Translations under genes and position numbers: made by a program
Shown: positions 44,437 through 56,989 of the stretch, one piece after another
How positions within the stretch are numbered: position 1 is the stretch's first letter
Layout: every line of letters starts with the position of its first letter
Notes under the pieces: generated by a model
Databases searched by the model: none
What the model was told of the DNA's origin: nothing
What the model saw: the letters and a program-made list of their open reading frames with translations, nothing else
Source of the DNA: Bipolaris cookei
Lineage: Eukaryota > Ascomycota > Dothideomycetes > Pleosporales > Pleosporaceae
Reading direction: 5' to 3'
Assembly (NCBI GenBank): GCA_002286855.1
Contig: NRSV01000001.1
Span: forward strand, 968,276 to 1,032,275
DNA: 64,000 nt

Positions 44437-45567
44437 TTATTTCCACTGGTCAGCCATTTCCTTCACAGCCTTCTCTAAGCTATCCCATCTGAATCCCTTG
44501 ACTCGTTTCAGTAACTCCTCTGCCCTCTGATTCGGAACCTTCATCTTGTCTTCGCCCAATCCCTTGATATTTTCCGGGAACTCCCTCTCGGGATACAGCT
44601 TACGCCAAATATCCATCATCTTGTTGTAACTCCATGGCTCTGCAAAGGCAAATATGCGTTCGGAATGTACGTCGTTGTAGATCAATGCAGCGACATGCAG
44701 TAGCGCGCAGTCGACGGTATGAACATACCATTGTGGGCCGGCAAACGTGGTGAATGATTCGAGATTCTTATTCGTCCAAGCGAAGTGGGCCCACTCGATG
44801 GTAGATGGTTTGCCTTGGTGTTCGGGAATGAGAAGGGCGCTGAAGTTCACATTTGGTAGCTGTTACAGTCAGTATTGTATATAAAACGATTTCTTGGATC
44901 GCGACTTACAATAGAGTTCAAGACAAAGCTTGGTTTGTTCTCTTCCATCCACTTGGCTATTGCCTTTTCCGTCTCTGTCTTCATGGCCGCATAGCCCAGT
45001 AAGCCTGATCCATTTCCTTCTGCTCGAACACGTCTTAGTGCCTCTTCGTTGTAGGTACCCTCGTCGATTGAGAACTCCACATCGGGGTGAGGGAAGGTCG
45101 CGGCGATCGATGACGAGGTAAAGACGAAGCGTTTGACCGAAGGAGTTTTCGCGCAAGCCTTAAGGGCATTGAGAGCGCCTTTTACTGCGATGGGAATGGC
45201 CACGTTGATATCCGAACTCTCACTAATAGGTGCTGCCACATGAATGAATCCGTCAATACCTGACAGTAGAGTAAGCTTAGCTGTCTTCTTTGCGAGATTA
45301 GGTATTGTATAACTTCAACGTACCTTGCATAAAATTGTCATAACAACCTTCGATGGTCATATCTGGAACATTAACCAACTCCAGCTTTGCACTGTTGTGC
45401 TTTTCACTAAAATAGTCGACCAAGTATTGGTGCTTCTCAGCATTCCTCACTGCGCCACGAACATTGTATCCCCTCTTTAGTAACTGATCGGTGATATGGC
45501 TTCCAATAAGACCATTGACGCCCGTCACAAAGATCGTAGTCCCAGCTTCAAGCGCAAGAGTAGGCAT
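44437..45567 (-). CDS. Extended SDR, NAD(P)-dependent aldehyde/ketone reductase-like
   Basis: Belongs to the dihydroflavonol-reductase/GRE2-like group of extended short-chain dehydrogenases. The Rossmann motif is FVTGVNGLIGSHI, the strand-4 region FIHVAAP, the active-site Ser region FVFTSSSIAATFP, and the catalytic Tyr-Lys pair YAAMKTETEKA. Three exons, 45324-45567, 44910-45259 and 44437-44859, with introns of 64 and 50 bp, give 338 aa, typical for the family. The start MPTLALEAGT is the first ATG. Such enzymes reduce methylglyoxal, aldehydes or secondary-metabolite ketones; substrate cannot be predicted and no biosynthetic cluster surrounds it. Confidence 0.9.
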
Positions 45568-46655
45568 AGTGGGGCAAAAGCTTTCAAGTGTGATAAGGGG
45601 GCGGGGTCCACAAAGTATACAGGAAAGGAGTATGAACAGAAGTGAGCAATGATTTTTCGACAACAAAGCTTGGATTCTGTTGCTAGAGCAGAGAAGAAAT
45701 TATCAGATGAGATGTTAAATACGTTTGTGGAGAGCATCAAGGTCACTAAAGACTAACTGTGTTAGGAAAGGTGTGTTCGCCTGCATGCTGAAGGATGGTG
45801 TACTTACGGATAGGATTTAGCATCACACCTCGGTTTTATCCTATCAGCGAGCATTGGCGTTGATATTTTTTGAATTATATCTGACGAGCAGTAGTCCAGC
45901 TTGGATTTCTTATGACATAGAGTATGAGGCTTCGAATGAAAATGGACTGTGCTCTCGTTGGAAGCGAAGCCATAGTAAGTGAAATGTAGCAATTTATCAC
46001 GAAACAAGTTTGTGCTACAGCACGCATAATCAAGCGATATGTTCTTATTAGGGTTGTTTAATTTTGCATAGCCTTACGAGAGGATAAAGTCACCCGCCGG
46101 TTCGGACATTTCGACATGATCGGTAATGGGTATGATTTGTAATAAAGATATGCAGGCAGAGGATGTAGAAAGATTGACTTTGATTATTCTATCTAATTCG
46201 AGGACAGTCCTCGCACTTCCATCTGAATATCTGAGAGACGCAGGATTTTGCTTAGTCTGATGATGTATTTTCAGGCGCTCTGAAATAGGATGTAATGAAT
46301 TCGTTAGCCACGGGCTTGACTACACCTTGGCTAAGTATGAGGAGTAAATGTAAAGCCTTGTAAGCTGTTAATTTCAGTAAGAACGGTAACTTTTTTTCTT
46401 CTTGAGAGAAACCTCTTCCGTGGAAATTAGAGTACTGAGGCGCTTCATAACTGGTGGCCTTGAACTTGGTAGAGAAACAAAGTAATCCTTCATTCCCTTC
46501 TTTCGAACAAGTTAGGTATTGCACCGAGGTGTAGCCAGAATGAATTCTTGGGGTGGAGTATGGCATACGCATGTAGTATCAATATTCTATAATCAAGAAC
46601 AAAACAGCGCATGGGGCTTCCTTCATGTAATCTTACATAATGGCGAGAATCACAT
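45568..46655. other. Intergenic region, SDR promoter / FAD oxidase 3' flank
   Basis: About 1.1 kb, AT-rich from about 45800 to 46250. No gene recognised. Confidence 0.6.
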
Positions 46656-48103
46656 CTACAGCTTTCCTCTGCTCTTCTCCATCTCCTCCTGTAGTACCAA
46701 TCCAACAGGACCACCACGGCTTCCGTCACCGGGCCACTGCTCCTCGGGAAGGCGTTCAGCAGGCCAATCCCAAAGGCCCTTGAAGTCCTCGGGTGTTCGG
46801 CCTTGCAAACATTCTACAATGCTGTCACCAATGACGGGTAAAAACTTGAAGCCATGGCCTGAACCACCGGTGGCGACAAACAGACCGCTATACTTGGGGT
46901 GGTACGATATCAAGAAGTCGCCGTTCCTTGTGTCTGTGTACCAGCAGATCTTCGATTTGGTAAACGGCCGTGAGGGTGTAGCAAGCGAGGGATGTATTGC
47001 CTTGAGGAAGTCGCGACATTGGCGTTGTCCCTCTACCGGAACAGCTTGTGTCGGGTCGTCGACACCTGTGTAAGGTAAAGATACCGTGATTGTCTCATTC
47101 GGATCGTCCGACTCGGGATGCGGAATGGTCGTCGGATTAACATAGCCATGACCGTGGCGCGCCACCTTGAGCAACCTCTTAGAGGGCGGAATCATAAAAA
47201 GTCCATGTGAGAGATTCAAGAGAGTTGGCCTGTTGGCCATTTTCGCTTCCTCTTCCTTGGATATTGGCATATAGCATATGGCCTGTCCGGTCGCTTTGCA
47301 GATGCCTTGTAGATCTATGAGCGACGCTGTCCATGCGCCTGCTGCCAGTATTGTCAAGTCGGCCTCCAGCTCACTTGAATCGTTGAACCGAACGCCAGAC
47401 ACGGTGCTGGTCTTATGGTTGATCAACAACTTCTTCACCTGTTTGGTGACGAACTTGACTCGGTTCAAACTCTCAACCTTTTCCCGCAACCAAATCATAG
47501 CACCCTCAGCATCAGCCCAGCCAGAACTCCAGTTGACATATCCTGTGGATCCGTTGCCCCATGGAGCATTGCCCTCAAGACCACATGCTCTTTGTATTTC
47601 TTCAGCCGAGTTGAGGACCTCAACCTTGTCTGTTCCTATTGCCCGGACATTTGCCAACGAATCTGGCACGTACTGTTGTTCCGGCCCCCAGGCAGTTACA
47701 CACAGTCCGACTTCATGGTAGTGTTCCGTCGCAAAATCGGTTCGCCAGCGGTTCTGCGCAATAGTTGCTAGGCGAGTATAGCGTGCGGCGGCGTAGTCGG
47801 GACGTATGATGCGCGAGGTATCAATCTATTTGTGCTTGTCTGAGCGTGCTGTCTTTGTGGAAATGGCATGACGCGACAACCGAGAAAGGCCGCGTGGCAG
47901 AGAGCATAGATGCCACGTTAAATTGCTGTACTTACGCTGGAGCCGTCAGGTGCAGGAAAGGGCTGTCGGTCTACAACAGTGATTGAAGTGTCTTTGTACT
48001 GTGGGTTCCGGCAAAGAGAGTAAGCAGTTGAAAGGCCAAATGCGCCACTTCCGACGATTAGAATGGATGAAGGTATAATATTGGAGACGGTAGAAGAAGC
48101 CAT
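46656..48103 (-). CDS. FAD-dependent oxidase, sarcosine / fructosyl-amine / saccharopine oxidase type
   Basis: DAO-fold flavoenzyme that oxidises a secondary amine, releasing hydrogen peroxide. The FAD dinucleotide motif is ILIVGSGAFGLSTAYSL, followed by DGSSIDTSRIIRPDY, which is typical of fungal fructosyl-amine and L-saccharopine/pipecolate oxidases. CWYTDTRNGDF matches the Cys that carries covalent FAD in monomeric sarcosine oxidase, and GGSGHGFKFLP is the C-terminal FAD loop. Exons 47936-48103 and 46656-47825 with a 110-bp intron give 445 aa. The C-terminus is GKL, only a weak variant of a peroxisomal PTS1. The gene is divergent from the OMS1-like gene. Substrate is not certain. Confidence 0.9.
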
Positions 48104-48427
48104 TGCGCACAGTTTTGAAGGGAAATATCTGCAAAAAACAAAGGAGTCACGAAGCAGAAAAGCACAAGGAAATATTGGACGTACAGACTTGAAAAAAATC
48201 CCGACCAACAGCCGCTGGTAGGCCGATATCGTCGACTGATTAATGGCAGATATCGGTTATGTATGGGCCGACCCTCATGGCTTGCAGGGCGCTTTGACAC
48301 TAGACTGCTACCGACCGATTGGATCGCGCGTCAAAAGATTTGAGGCTCCAAGCCAACATTTGCTAGCCTCAGCAATTGAAAACCAACCACACTCGCCACG
48401 CACTCGATCGATAAATATTGGCACGCC
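48104..48427. promoter_or_regulatory. Divergent promoter, FAD oxidase / OMS1
   Basis: 324 bp between start codons. No TATA box was identified. Confidence 0.45.
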
Positions 48428-49531
48428 ATGGCGAAGCTGCCTAAGCCTCCCAAATCGTTTCCTATAAAATCCACCATACCGACGAAGCCTGCCGCACCAC
48501 TGCCCAGGCGAATTTCCCGAACGCAGCTGACCGCTGAGCATCTGCTACGAGTACCCGAAAACCAGACACCTGAACAAGCAGCCAAGAGAGTATGGGCGGC
48601 ACGACCAAGGCTATCTGATCTCCAGCGGCTATCAGACGAGGAGTTGAGGTCGGCGCAGCACCAGGCCAAGCTGCGAAAATGGAGACAATGGCCCATGTTC
48701 GGCATTGGCTTGATCGCATTCGGGATGGGCACATACGCAACAATGCTCTGGACATCGCTGACTCATAACGCCGACTTGAAAGACCTGCCGGTGGATCTTT
48801 CTGATCGGTTTGACAAGGAGGCTGAGGGGTACGATGAGAAAGTGGATACATCGGAGATGTTACTCTTCCTAACTCGGAAGCGCAAGAAGCTCACAGCCAT
48901 GGCAAAGGGACACGTGTTGGAGGTGGCCGTGGGCACAGGAAGGAACATACCCTATTACAAGACGAAACAATGCGCAACTGTAACGCTGCTGGACTCGAGT
49001 GGGCCTATGCTGGAGGTTGCCAGGCGGAAATGGAACGACAAGCACAAGGAGTACTTTAGCCGTGTCTTTTTTAAGCATCAATCAGCCATTGACCCAATAA
49101 CGCCTCCGTATGGCGCACAAGATGGATACGATACAGTGTTGCAGACAATGGGGTTATGTTCCACGCCGGAGCCCGTCAAGCTACTGCAGAATCTAGAAGC
49201 ATCGACTAATGAGGACGGGCAGATACTGCTTCTGGAGCATGGAAAGTCGCATTACGAGTGGCTCAACAAGATGCTAGATAAGACGGCCCCCGCGCATGCC
49301 GATGAGCATGGTTGCTGGTGGAACAAGGACATTGGCAAGATTGTTGAGGAGAGTGGGTTGGAGGTTGTCGAGATGAAGCGCTACAACTTTGGCACGACGT
49401 GGTGGCTCCAATTGAAGCCGAGAAAAGGCATACGGCAGAAGCGGATTACGACAGGTTCAGGTGAGCAGCCGGCTACTGCGCGAGCCGGACCGGCAATTGA
49501 ACACAAGCCATGGTGGTGGTTGTGGAGTTGA
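48428..49531 (+). CDS. OMS1: OMS1-like mitochondrial methyltransferase
   Basis: Inner-membrane class I methyltransferase-like protein; yeast Oms1 suppresses oxa1 respiratory defects. The N-terminus is basic and proline-rich (MAKLPKPPKSFPIKS), as for mitochondrial import. A single membrane segment lies at about residues 96-116 (GIGLIAFGMGTYATML), then comes the methyltransferase core: DRFDKEAEGYDEKV, SAM-binding VLEVAVGTGRNIPYY, TVTLLDSSGPMLEVA, and the family-specific LLLEHGKSHYEWLNKMLD and GCWWNKDI. It is a single exon of 367 aa, similar to orthologues. The start is the first ATG. Confidence 0.9.
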   Translation: MAKLPKPPKSFPIKSTIPTKPAAPLPRRISRTQLTAEHLLRVPENQTPEQAAKRVWAARPRLSDLQRLSDEELRSAQHQAKLRKWRQWPMFGIGLIAFGMGTYATMLWTSLTHNADLKDLPVDLSDRFDKEAEGYDEKVDTSEMLLFLTRKRKKLTAMAKGHVLEVAVGTGRNIPYYKTKQCATVTLLDSSGPMLEVARRKWNDKHKEYFSRVFFKHQSAIDPITPPYGAQDGYDTVLQTMGLCSTPEPVKLLQNLEASTNEDGQILLLEHGKSHYEWLNKMLDKTAPAHADEHGCWWNKDIGKIVEESGLEVVEMKRYNFGTTWWLQLKPRKGIRQKRITTGSGEQPATARAGPAIEHKPWWWLWS

Positions 49532-51973
49532 ATACATAACCCTCCGTCTCGTCATCTCCACCCCGCATTATCGAGAGTGGAGACCTGGCACTATCAGACA
49601 CAAGGCATGCAATGCTCAGTCTGGACTACTTTACGGCTACGTACAGCTACGCAGACGTACCCGCAAGGGCGCTGGGCTGGCCAGGCCAGGCAGCTTTTGT
49701 TTTTGCCCAAGGTGACGCAAGGGTTGGGCATGGCTGTGATGAAGGAGGGGCACGACCGGATACGGTAATTCCAGGATGGCGACCGAGAATCGTCACTTGG
49801 GGACCCAACAGCAGGTGAAGCGAGATCTGCGGTTGGGATCATGGGCAATGCACAAACGATCGCGTCACCATCACTACTTTGCAAGCGCACGGCGGCTCAT
49901 CCAAACTTTGATATGTTTTACCATCAGGCCACGCCATGTGCTTTCGCGTGCTTGAGGCATGGGCGGGAGGCCCGTTGAGCGGGCAGGGCAAGGAGATGAA
50001 GCTGCGTAATCGTGCACGCAACAGCCCTCTGACTCGACGTGTTGGCTTGTGGAAAAGAAGCAAACAGACATGCGTCTTCACCGTCTTTCACAACTTGCCA
50101 ACTGCCTTATCCAGCCCGCACTTCGTCTGGGGAAGAAGGATAGTGCATCCGCAAAACTGTGTGCCCACAGCCCAAGTGCGGCGCCAAACCTTCCAGTTCC
50201 CCACAAAAGGTGACGCTGAGCTGCGCATGCAGGCCAGACTTGGCGGCATGCGGCTAGCCAGATGGGGAAAGGATTCCTGCATAGCCCATGTCGCATCATC
50301 CGAAGTCATGGCAACTCGCGTGCGCAATGTTTGGGGCAATGTCACGATGTCCCCCCTCCTCGGTGCGGGCATTGCGTGCGACAGAGGCTCCACGATGCCC
50401 ATTGCTGGACGTAGGCACGCACACACGAGACATTGGCAGCTCGTACGAAGCCGTGGCCGTCCTTGTCTCATCGTGGCTAGCAGCAATGTGCCTCCGTGCT
50501 GGCAGCGCCTCTCCGTTCACATGTGGACGTTGCCGAGGACTGGCCGCATGGCCACAGCGAAAAGTTCCGTCAAAGAAAAATTCGCGAAAAGTGCGCTCAC
50601 CGCCCTGGGGCATCCCAGCTCCATCGTTGAGGCTAAATCCACTTTTGCAGCTAGACGAAACCTCTGGACAGGGATGCTCGCACGCTGGAACTGGATGATA
50701 TGCACGCAGCATCAGATCATGGAAAAGCGTCCAACCAGCCGCGACGTGGCCGTTGGAAGGCCTGGAGAACCGCATCAATTGAGGCGGTCAGCTGGCGGGA
50801 CAGCTGTGACGACCCGCCCGTGTGCAGACAGAGAGATGCCAATGGGGGAGGGGGGCGCATGAGGGACGTCAACGACGGCGAGATTGACACCCGTCGCGGA
50901 GGTTTATCGGCTACGACGCATTCCCACAAGCATGGTTTAGCAAGGTCCACTTATCTCGTGCCCGGCGCGAGATGTTAATAGATCCAAGCTTGACACAACA
51001 AGAGGGGCAAGCCGTCAATGGCAACAGTGGGATTGGCCGAGACCACACAGGCTGGACAAGGCGTGAGAGCAGCAGCCGGTGAAGGCAGGCCTGGAGGGGC
51101 GACTACTCTACCTGCCTGGAGACAATGTACAAGTACGTTGCCGCGTGGTACATGCGGGCGGCCACGGCATCTTGATAGGAGCGTAAAGCTCTAGCCCCTG
51201 GCCAACAAAGCAAAAACGGGCTCTAAAAGTAGTATGCTGTCATAACCAGTCTGAGCATTACTGGACTGGGTACATTCACCCTACCAGTAGCGCACGGTCT
51301 CCTGCCGGAGCCTAGTCGCTCCTTCTTCACCCAGTTGCTCCACTACGCCTCCAACCTTTCCCTCGCAACATCCCCCTCTTCCCACCACCCCTCGAACTCC
51401 ATCAGGGACCATTGTCCATTGTGCTGCCCACGTCTCTCCCCTTGCCTCTTTCTCTAGTTCTTTGCTTGCTGTGCTGTTGCGGCGACACTTTGCTGTGCTG
51501 TTGCAACCTCTCGTTGCCGTCTTCCTACTAGTGGCAACCCATTTGCCATCGCTGCCTTGCGTATTTGCTGCCTTCAGGAGGCAAGTTGCGTAGCTGCGAC
51601 GACACGAGTGCCACTCAGCATTCACCCACTACCACCTCTACATACCTCCTCCTCCTTCTCCTCCACCACCGCCACAACCAACGACGACCATCCCTCCTCC
51701 CTCCCACAATAATCAGGCGCTCTCCTTGACGCTATCCCTGCAGTGCAGAAGGAAGTTGCATATTTTGGCGGCAGCGCTTGGTGGCATAGGCTGTAGTGCA
51801 TTCCTACCGGACCAATCCACATCCCTGAGCCTTCTCGCAGTCACCAAACACTTGTGGCTGCACACCCATTACCAGCCTTAATAATATATCTTTCTCCCTA
51901 CAAAGGCTACCCTTTGTCTTCTTCTCTTCTCTTACCGCTTGCGCAACTGTTGCGACCGAGTCGCTGCGACAAG
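49532..51973. other. Long intergenic region upstream of the GDS1-like gene
   Basis: About 2.4 kb. Several medium open frames exist on both strands, the longest at 49936-50862, but none shows a domain or clear codon bias. CT-rich, CTCC/CACC-repeat leader sequence at about 51625-51720 suggests a long 5' UTR. Confidence 0.5.
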
Positions 51974-53236
51974 ATGCCCTACAACACCCGCCGCAAGTCC
52001 CTGTCGCTGCCGTCACTCGGCATCCAGCTCCCAGGAGCGCCCCGAACTGTGCGCTCACCGCCTTCGACAAGCGAAGGTCAGCACGCCGCAAAGAAACAGA
52101 AACGCTCACATTCGGGCTCTCTCTCAACATCGCTTGCATCACCACCACGTCCATCGGCGCTGCGTATCGACGAGCACCGACCCAAAAGCTCAGGCCGCGT
52201 CGCCGACACCCCGCCACCGTCACCAGGCGGCGAGTCCGGCACCGCCAAGATCGACACCCAAGGTATTGATGACGAGATTGTTGTCGGTGTTATCGAGCAG
52301 CTCGAAAAGACAGGCAACCGACCCCATTTACTCAAGGAGCTTGCCCTTGTTCTGTCGCCTATCATCCCCATTGTCGAGAGGTACGTACCCAACCTTGGCG
52401 CGCGTTCATAATTACTTATGCTGATGTGCGCTAGCTCTGCCAACCCAGCAGCCATCATCTCATCACGTTTAGCCACATATCTCAAGCGCAACTGGACCGC
52501 GTTATCGAGATGTCCCCTCGACAAGAAGCTTGTTGGCACGCACCCAAAGCGTGTCTACTACTTCCTTTCCACACGCCCACACCAACCGATTCCTACTGAC
52601 GGGGGTAATGCCCTAGTCGCACCGCGCATCGTGACGCCGTCACTTTCGTCTGCTACATCGGAAGAAGAAGAGGACATGGACGCAAGATCACGAGATCGCA
52701 TGTCGCCATCTCCAGAACTCGACCTCTCCGACTACGACAGCAACGCCAGCGACCCCTTTTCCAACCAAACCCATCCTCCTACCACCGCAAACATTTCACA
52801 CAACCGCCGCGCCCAATCCCCTCCATTAGAAAAGGATGAGCGTGAGTTCACCCAGACTGCGTCGTTCCTTCAACAACGCCGGATGAGCCAAGAAGCGGAG
52901 CGTGCACGATCTGCCAGCGCATCTGCTGAGCCGATACAAAGCAGCGATGTGAAGATGGAAGAAATTGCCGTCTCCGTCGAAGAGACGGTTGAGAGCGCTG
53001 CACGCAAAGATTCGGAAGCGGCGGCCACTCTTTTTGGTCAAATGGATCAGGTCGTGAGCTACAATTCTGCACTCTCGCCCAGCAGCCCTGCACTCAGACC
53101 TACGCTCCACATCGACATGCCACCACCATCGCTCAAACGCAAAGAGATAAAACTCGAGTTTGACGATGACTGGGTTATGAAGAGTCCGGAGCTTATTGAT
53201 CTGGACGAGCTTGACGATCTTTTTGGTGGTTACTAA
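51974..53236 (+). CDS. GDS1-like winged-helix domain protein
   Basis: Probably a nuclear regulator. Residues about 100-200 carry a winged-helix-like domain of the fungal GDS1 type: DDEIVVGVIEQLEKTGNRPHLL, then a conserved ANPAAIISSRLATYLKRNW and HPKRVYYFLSTRP. The rest is Ser/Pro-rich and acidic (SATSEEEEDMDARS), ending in an acidic DELDDLFGGY tail that could be an activation motif. An intron of 54 bp (52381-52434; GTACGT...CGCTAG) splits the domain and joins VES-SANPAA in frame. Exons 51974-52380 and 52435-53236 give 402 aa. The start MPYNTRRKSLSLP is the first ATG. Domain assignment is from memory of the motif. Confidence 0.75.
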
Positions 53237-54839
53237 AACATCAGCCGACTCTGCGCTTTTCCAGCACACGATGTTTACGATTCTCTTGGAACATGTTCTC
53301 TCATCTACTTCGACTATATTCATTGTATTCTCACCTCATTGTCGTTTTTCTTTTATGCTCTTTTACAGCGTATGTCCTAGAAGGATTCGTTTTGCCGCTC
53401 GCGCTGCATTCATTATGCACTCTAGGGATGTTGGGATATCGCATGGAGTTCTTGAGATGTGGGAGTCTAGGAAGGAATTCTGTACGATAAGTGTAGAGTG
53501 TGTTTGTTGCGACGGGCGCTGAGGCGCCTGGCTGATGCGCTGGATTGTTACTTGGCGTAGGAATTTGTGGAGCAAAGGGGTGCGGGCAAACATGTGGCAC
53601 TGTTGCCACCCGCCCCGCGCGACGAGCAAATGAGTGGAAATGGAAAGGAACAGGACTGCTACATAAAAGCTCTTGAAATTGGAAAAACAGTTAATATGCT
53701 TGAACGTTTGGAACTTTTGTTGGCGCGGCGGTCAAGATGTTTGCTTATTTACTTGTGACTGTAACTATGTACGGGATTGTTGTCGCCAAAGCTTGGGGGG
53801 CCGGGCTCCCTTACAATCCACGTACCGCTTGCTCACCGCCCGACTTGTATGATTTCTGCACCTAAGACTACAGTACACCTGGCATTGGTCTAATGCAGAA
53901 CAGAGTGGAAAAATTGGGCCCTCACCGGCAGGTCTACCTGTGCCCAATGCGTGCCTCGATCTGACCTAGACGGTCCTAGTCTCAGAGGGGAAGGGAGCTT
54001 ATGATTGGCAACGCCTGATGGACAAGTTGCGGTCGAGGGCGATGTGCTGGAGACCGCCTCACTTTCCACCAACAGTACACTACACCGAGGGGTGAACGCT
54101 GTACAAGCAAATTCTCTGCATACCCGTCGACAGTTTTTCGAAAAGCTCAGGACAATTCTCCATCTTGTGCAATCGCCTGTTCGCAGAAAAAGAGGCTGGG
54201 TAAGCGAGTCCAATGACTTGGGCACCCCAGCCTACAGCAAAGCTTTGAAGCCGGCGCCCAACCTCACGGAGGTAACAACAGTGCGCTGTGCGCGCCGCGA
54301 CACGTCCGCTCTACCATCTTTTTTTCACTTATCGACTCCCCAAGCCCCTTCAATCCGCGCCTCCTTTGTGCCCTGCGTCAAAGTGCTTGTTGCGGGCTCC
54401 CAGGGCTGCTGAGGTTCCGGACTGTCTCGCTTACCTTGCGCCGGACCAGTCTTTGCACTCGGTGACGGAAACAACTGGCCTGAGCATTCACCATACAGCC
54501 CTCCGGTCGCATCGTTCAAGGTTGGGTGGGTAAAGGTGAAACACATTTCTTCATAGACTCTTCACGTGGCATACGCGAATTGGACCCTGGATACGGGCAA
54601 CCACACTGCTGCTGCTGTCCTGCAGAAAGCCAACACAGCACCCTCGATCATCGACGCCCGGCCATACAAAACCACGATCAGCCGCGTTGCCTGTCAGCAA
54701 ATCACGCCGCGGTCGCAAGAGGCTCAGCCATATTAACATAGTCGCCTCTCCTTGGACCAGGCCTTCATCTAATCCTCCCCGACAACAACTACCTTTTTCA
54801 AAAACACATTTACAGAGGACTCGCAACCTAAGGAACAAA
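53237..54839. other. Intergenic region, GDS1-like / DUF2235
   Basis: About 1.6 kb with no supported gene. The frame of the DUF2235 gene is open from about 54687 but has no ATG before 54840. Confidence 0.55.
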
Positions 54840-56795
54840 ATGTCGGTAGCCATGTCACGAGCCAGAAGCAGAAGTCGGGCGCCCAGCACCAGAGCGCCCC
54901 TAAACTCATCACCAATTGTTGTAGATATCCCACGAAGCGGCGCAAAATCGCCACTGATTGTCGATGTGCCCGCCACCCCTAGGGTAAGAAGTAGGAGCAG
55001 AGGTAGAGTTGAGCCGGCCGTGGATGCGCCTGGATTGAGTGGTGGCAGAGGAATGTTCAAGAGGCTAATTGTTGCTTGTGACGGCACTTGGCTAAACTCG
55101 GACGACGGAACGAAGAATGGCACACTTTCCATCCCAAGCAACATCACCCGGATTTCAAGAGCTATTAAAGCAGTCAGCCAAGACGGAATCCAGCAAATTG
55201 TAAACTACCATCAGGGTCTCGGCACTGAAGGTGGAAAGATTTCCCGTTTTGTTGGAGGCACCACAGGCAAAGGCCTTGCTGAAGATGTTCGAGAGGCGTA
55301 CTCATTTCTTGCAAATAACTATCATCCGGGAGACGAAATTTTCCTACTCGGATTTTCCAGAGGGGCCTTCACTGCGCGCAGTATTGGTGGATTGATTGGA
55401 GAAATCGGTCTCCTCACCAAAAAAGGCTTGAATACTTTACCAGAAGTATATGAAGACGTCCAAAACCGAAGGAACGAGGACTACCGGCCAAAACACGAGG
55501 ACATTCCATTTCCACGGAAACCAAGTGCCGGGGATCCACGATACGCGGAAGAGTTGGAGCGCCGGGGCCTGACCAGACTCGACATTCCGATCAAATGCAT
55601 TGCCGTGTGGGATACAGTTGGAAGCCTTGGAATACCCAGAATTGGCATACTGCAGCGTGCAGGTCTACAGACGAAGCAATCAAAAGCAACAACGTTTTAC
55701 GACACTAAACTTTCCAATTGTGTGGAAAATGCATTCCAAGCTCTTGCTCTGGACGAGACTCGATCATCATTTGCACCTGCTATCTGGGAAAAGCCCGAGG
55801 GTAACCGCACCACGCTTCGCCAAGTGTGGTTTCCAGGTGCGCACGCAAACGTAGGAGGCGGTTATGACGATATGCAGATTGCCAACATTAGTCTTGCGTG
55901 GATGATGAGCCAGCTGGAGCCATTTCTGGATATGCGAGGTGAATATTTGTTCGAGCAGGACGATCTCAACGAGAAGTACTACAAGAAAGAAGAGGGCGCC
56001 ATCCGACCATGGAGTTTTGGTAAAATCTATAGCGAGCTCAAAGGGGCTTTTGCACTGGGTGGAAGTTCTGTAGGTTTTTTCCGCTTTTTGTTGTTTTGCG
56101 AGGTTTGAGCTAACCGTATATGAAAGCAACGCAAACCTGGACAATACACCGCAGTCGACCCATATACGGGACGGGCAACAGACCGACCTTTGCGGCAGAC
56201 GAATGAGTACATTCATCCCTCGGTCCGCACGCGGTTCCGCCTAGAAGGCCCTGGAGTGCAGGACCGGGGCTTGTACGAAGCGCGGGCACTGACAGACAGC
56301 TACAAGTTGGTGGTTGACTACGGTTCGAACAACTCGCGCGCAGGTGACGCCGAAGTTTTCTGGAAGATCAAGTGGAGAGATGCAAACGCGGTCAAAGTGC
56401 TGCCCGAAGCACCGTTGTGGAGACTGGAGAGGGAGCTCGCACGACGGGATCCGGCAACATACGACTATGTGAAGAAGCCACCTGCGACCAGCTCAACCAA
56501 GAGCAAGCGACGTGCGCCACGGCCAATGTCAGCTGATTTTTCAAACTCCAAAGTAGGTGGATTGGGCAGCCCTGTCTCGCCCCGAAAGAGTCGTAGAGAA
56601 ACTTTCTCACCAAGATCCACGTTTCCAGTTGACGACAAGCCCCCAGCGAGGAGGAGCAGTACGAAGATGGACCGCGCGAGGAGTCGCAGCCGCGCGAGGA
56701 GTGTTGAATTTGCCAGCGATCGCGAAACGGATATCCGAGAAAGTATGCCACATCGTCGGGAGAAGGACAAAGCGTGGTGGGAAGGCAAGCGGTGA
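54840..56795 (+). CDS. DUF2235 alpha/beta-hydrolase-like protein with SR-rich tails
   Basis: DUF2235 proteins have the alpha/beta-hydrolase fold also found in bacterial Tle1 phospholipases; fungal members are uncharacterised. The domain starts KRLIVACDGTWLNSDDG and has the nucleophile elbow LLGFSRGAFTARSIGG, KCIAVWDTVGSLG and WFPGAHANVGGGYDD. A 57-bp intron (56070-56126; GTAGGT, GCTAACC, GAAAG) joins LGGSS to QRKPGQYTAVDPYTGR in frame. Exons 54840-56069 and 56127-56795 give 632 aa. Both ends are unusual: an Arg-Ser-rich N-terminus (RARSRSRAPSTR, RVRSRSRGR) and C-terminus (RARSRSRARSVEF). No signal peptide is seen. The start chosen is the first ATG. It borders the transposon island. Confidence 0.9.
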
Positions 56796-56936
56796 TGCAA
56801 TGTTTGAAAAGAAACGAAATGAGACTATAGCCGACTTCTTTTAAAATACTTTGAGTAGACGGGTTGGATATGAGCGGATACCCTTTATTTTATTTTATTT
56901 TTAGATAATGACATTTTACAGATCTCGTACGTAGTA

Positions 56937-56969
56937 CGGAGGTGCCTGTTAGAAGTCTTTGCCTACCTT
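56937..56969 (+). repeat. Left terminal inverted repeat of the Tc1/mariner element
   Basis: CGGAGGTGCC-n-AAGTCTTTGCC-n-ACCTT. It differs from the right repeat at four sites within 33 bp, all transitions. Confidence 0.9.
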
Positions 56970-56989
56970 AGCGGGTATGGGTATTTGAG

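Noticed and set aside
42545..49531. Pectate lyase, SDR, FAD oxidase and OMS1 genes as one metabolic cluster
   Set aside because: Spacing is wide, OMS1 is a housekeeping gene, and no backbone enzyme, transporter or regulator is present. The arrangement looks coincidental.
49936..50862. 308-codon plus-strand open frame
   Set aside because: No ATG-centred context, domain, splice structure or codon preference; composition is mixed and overlapping frames on the other strand are equally open. Probably chance in a GC-balanced region.
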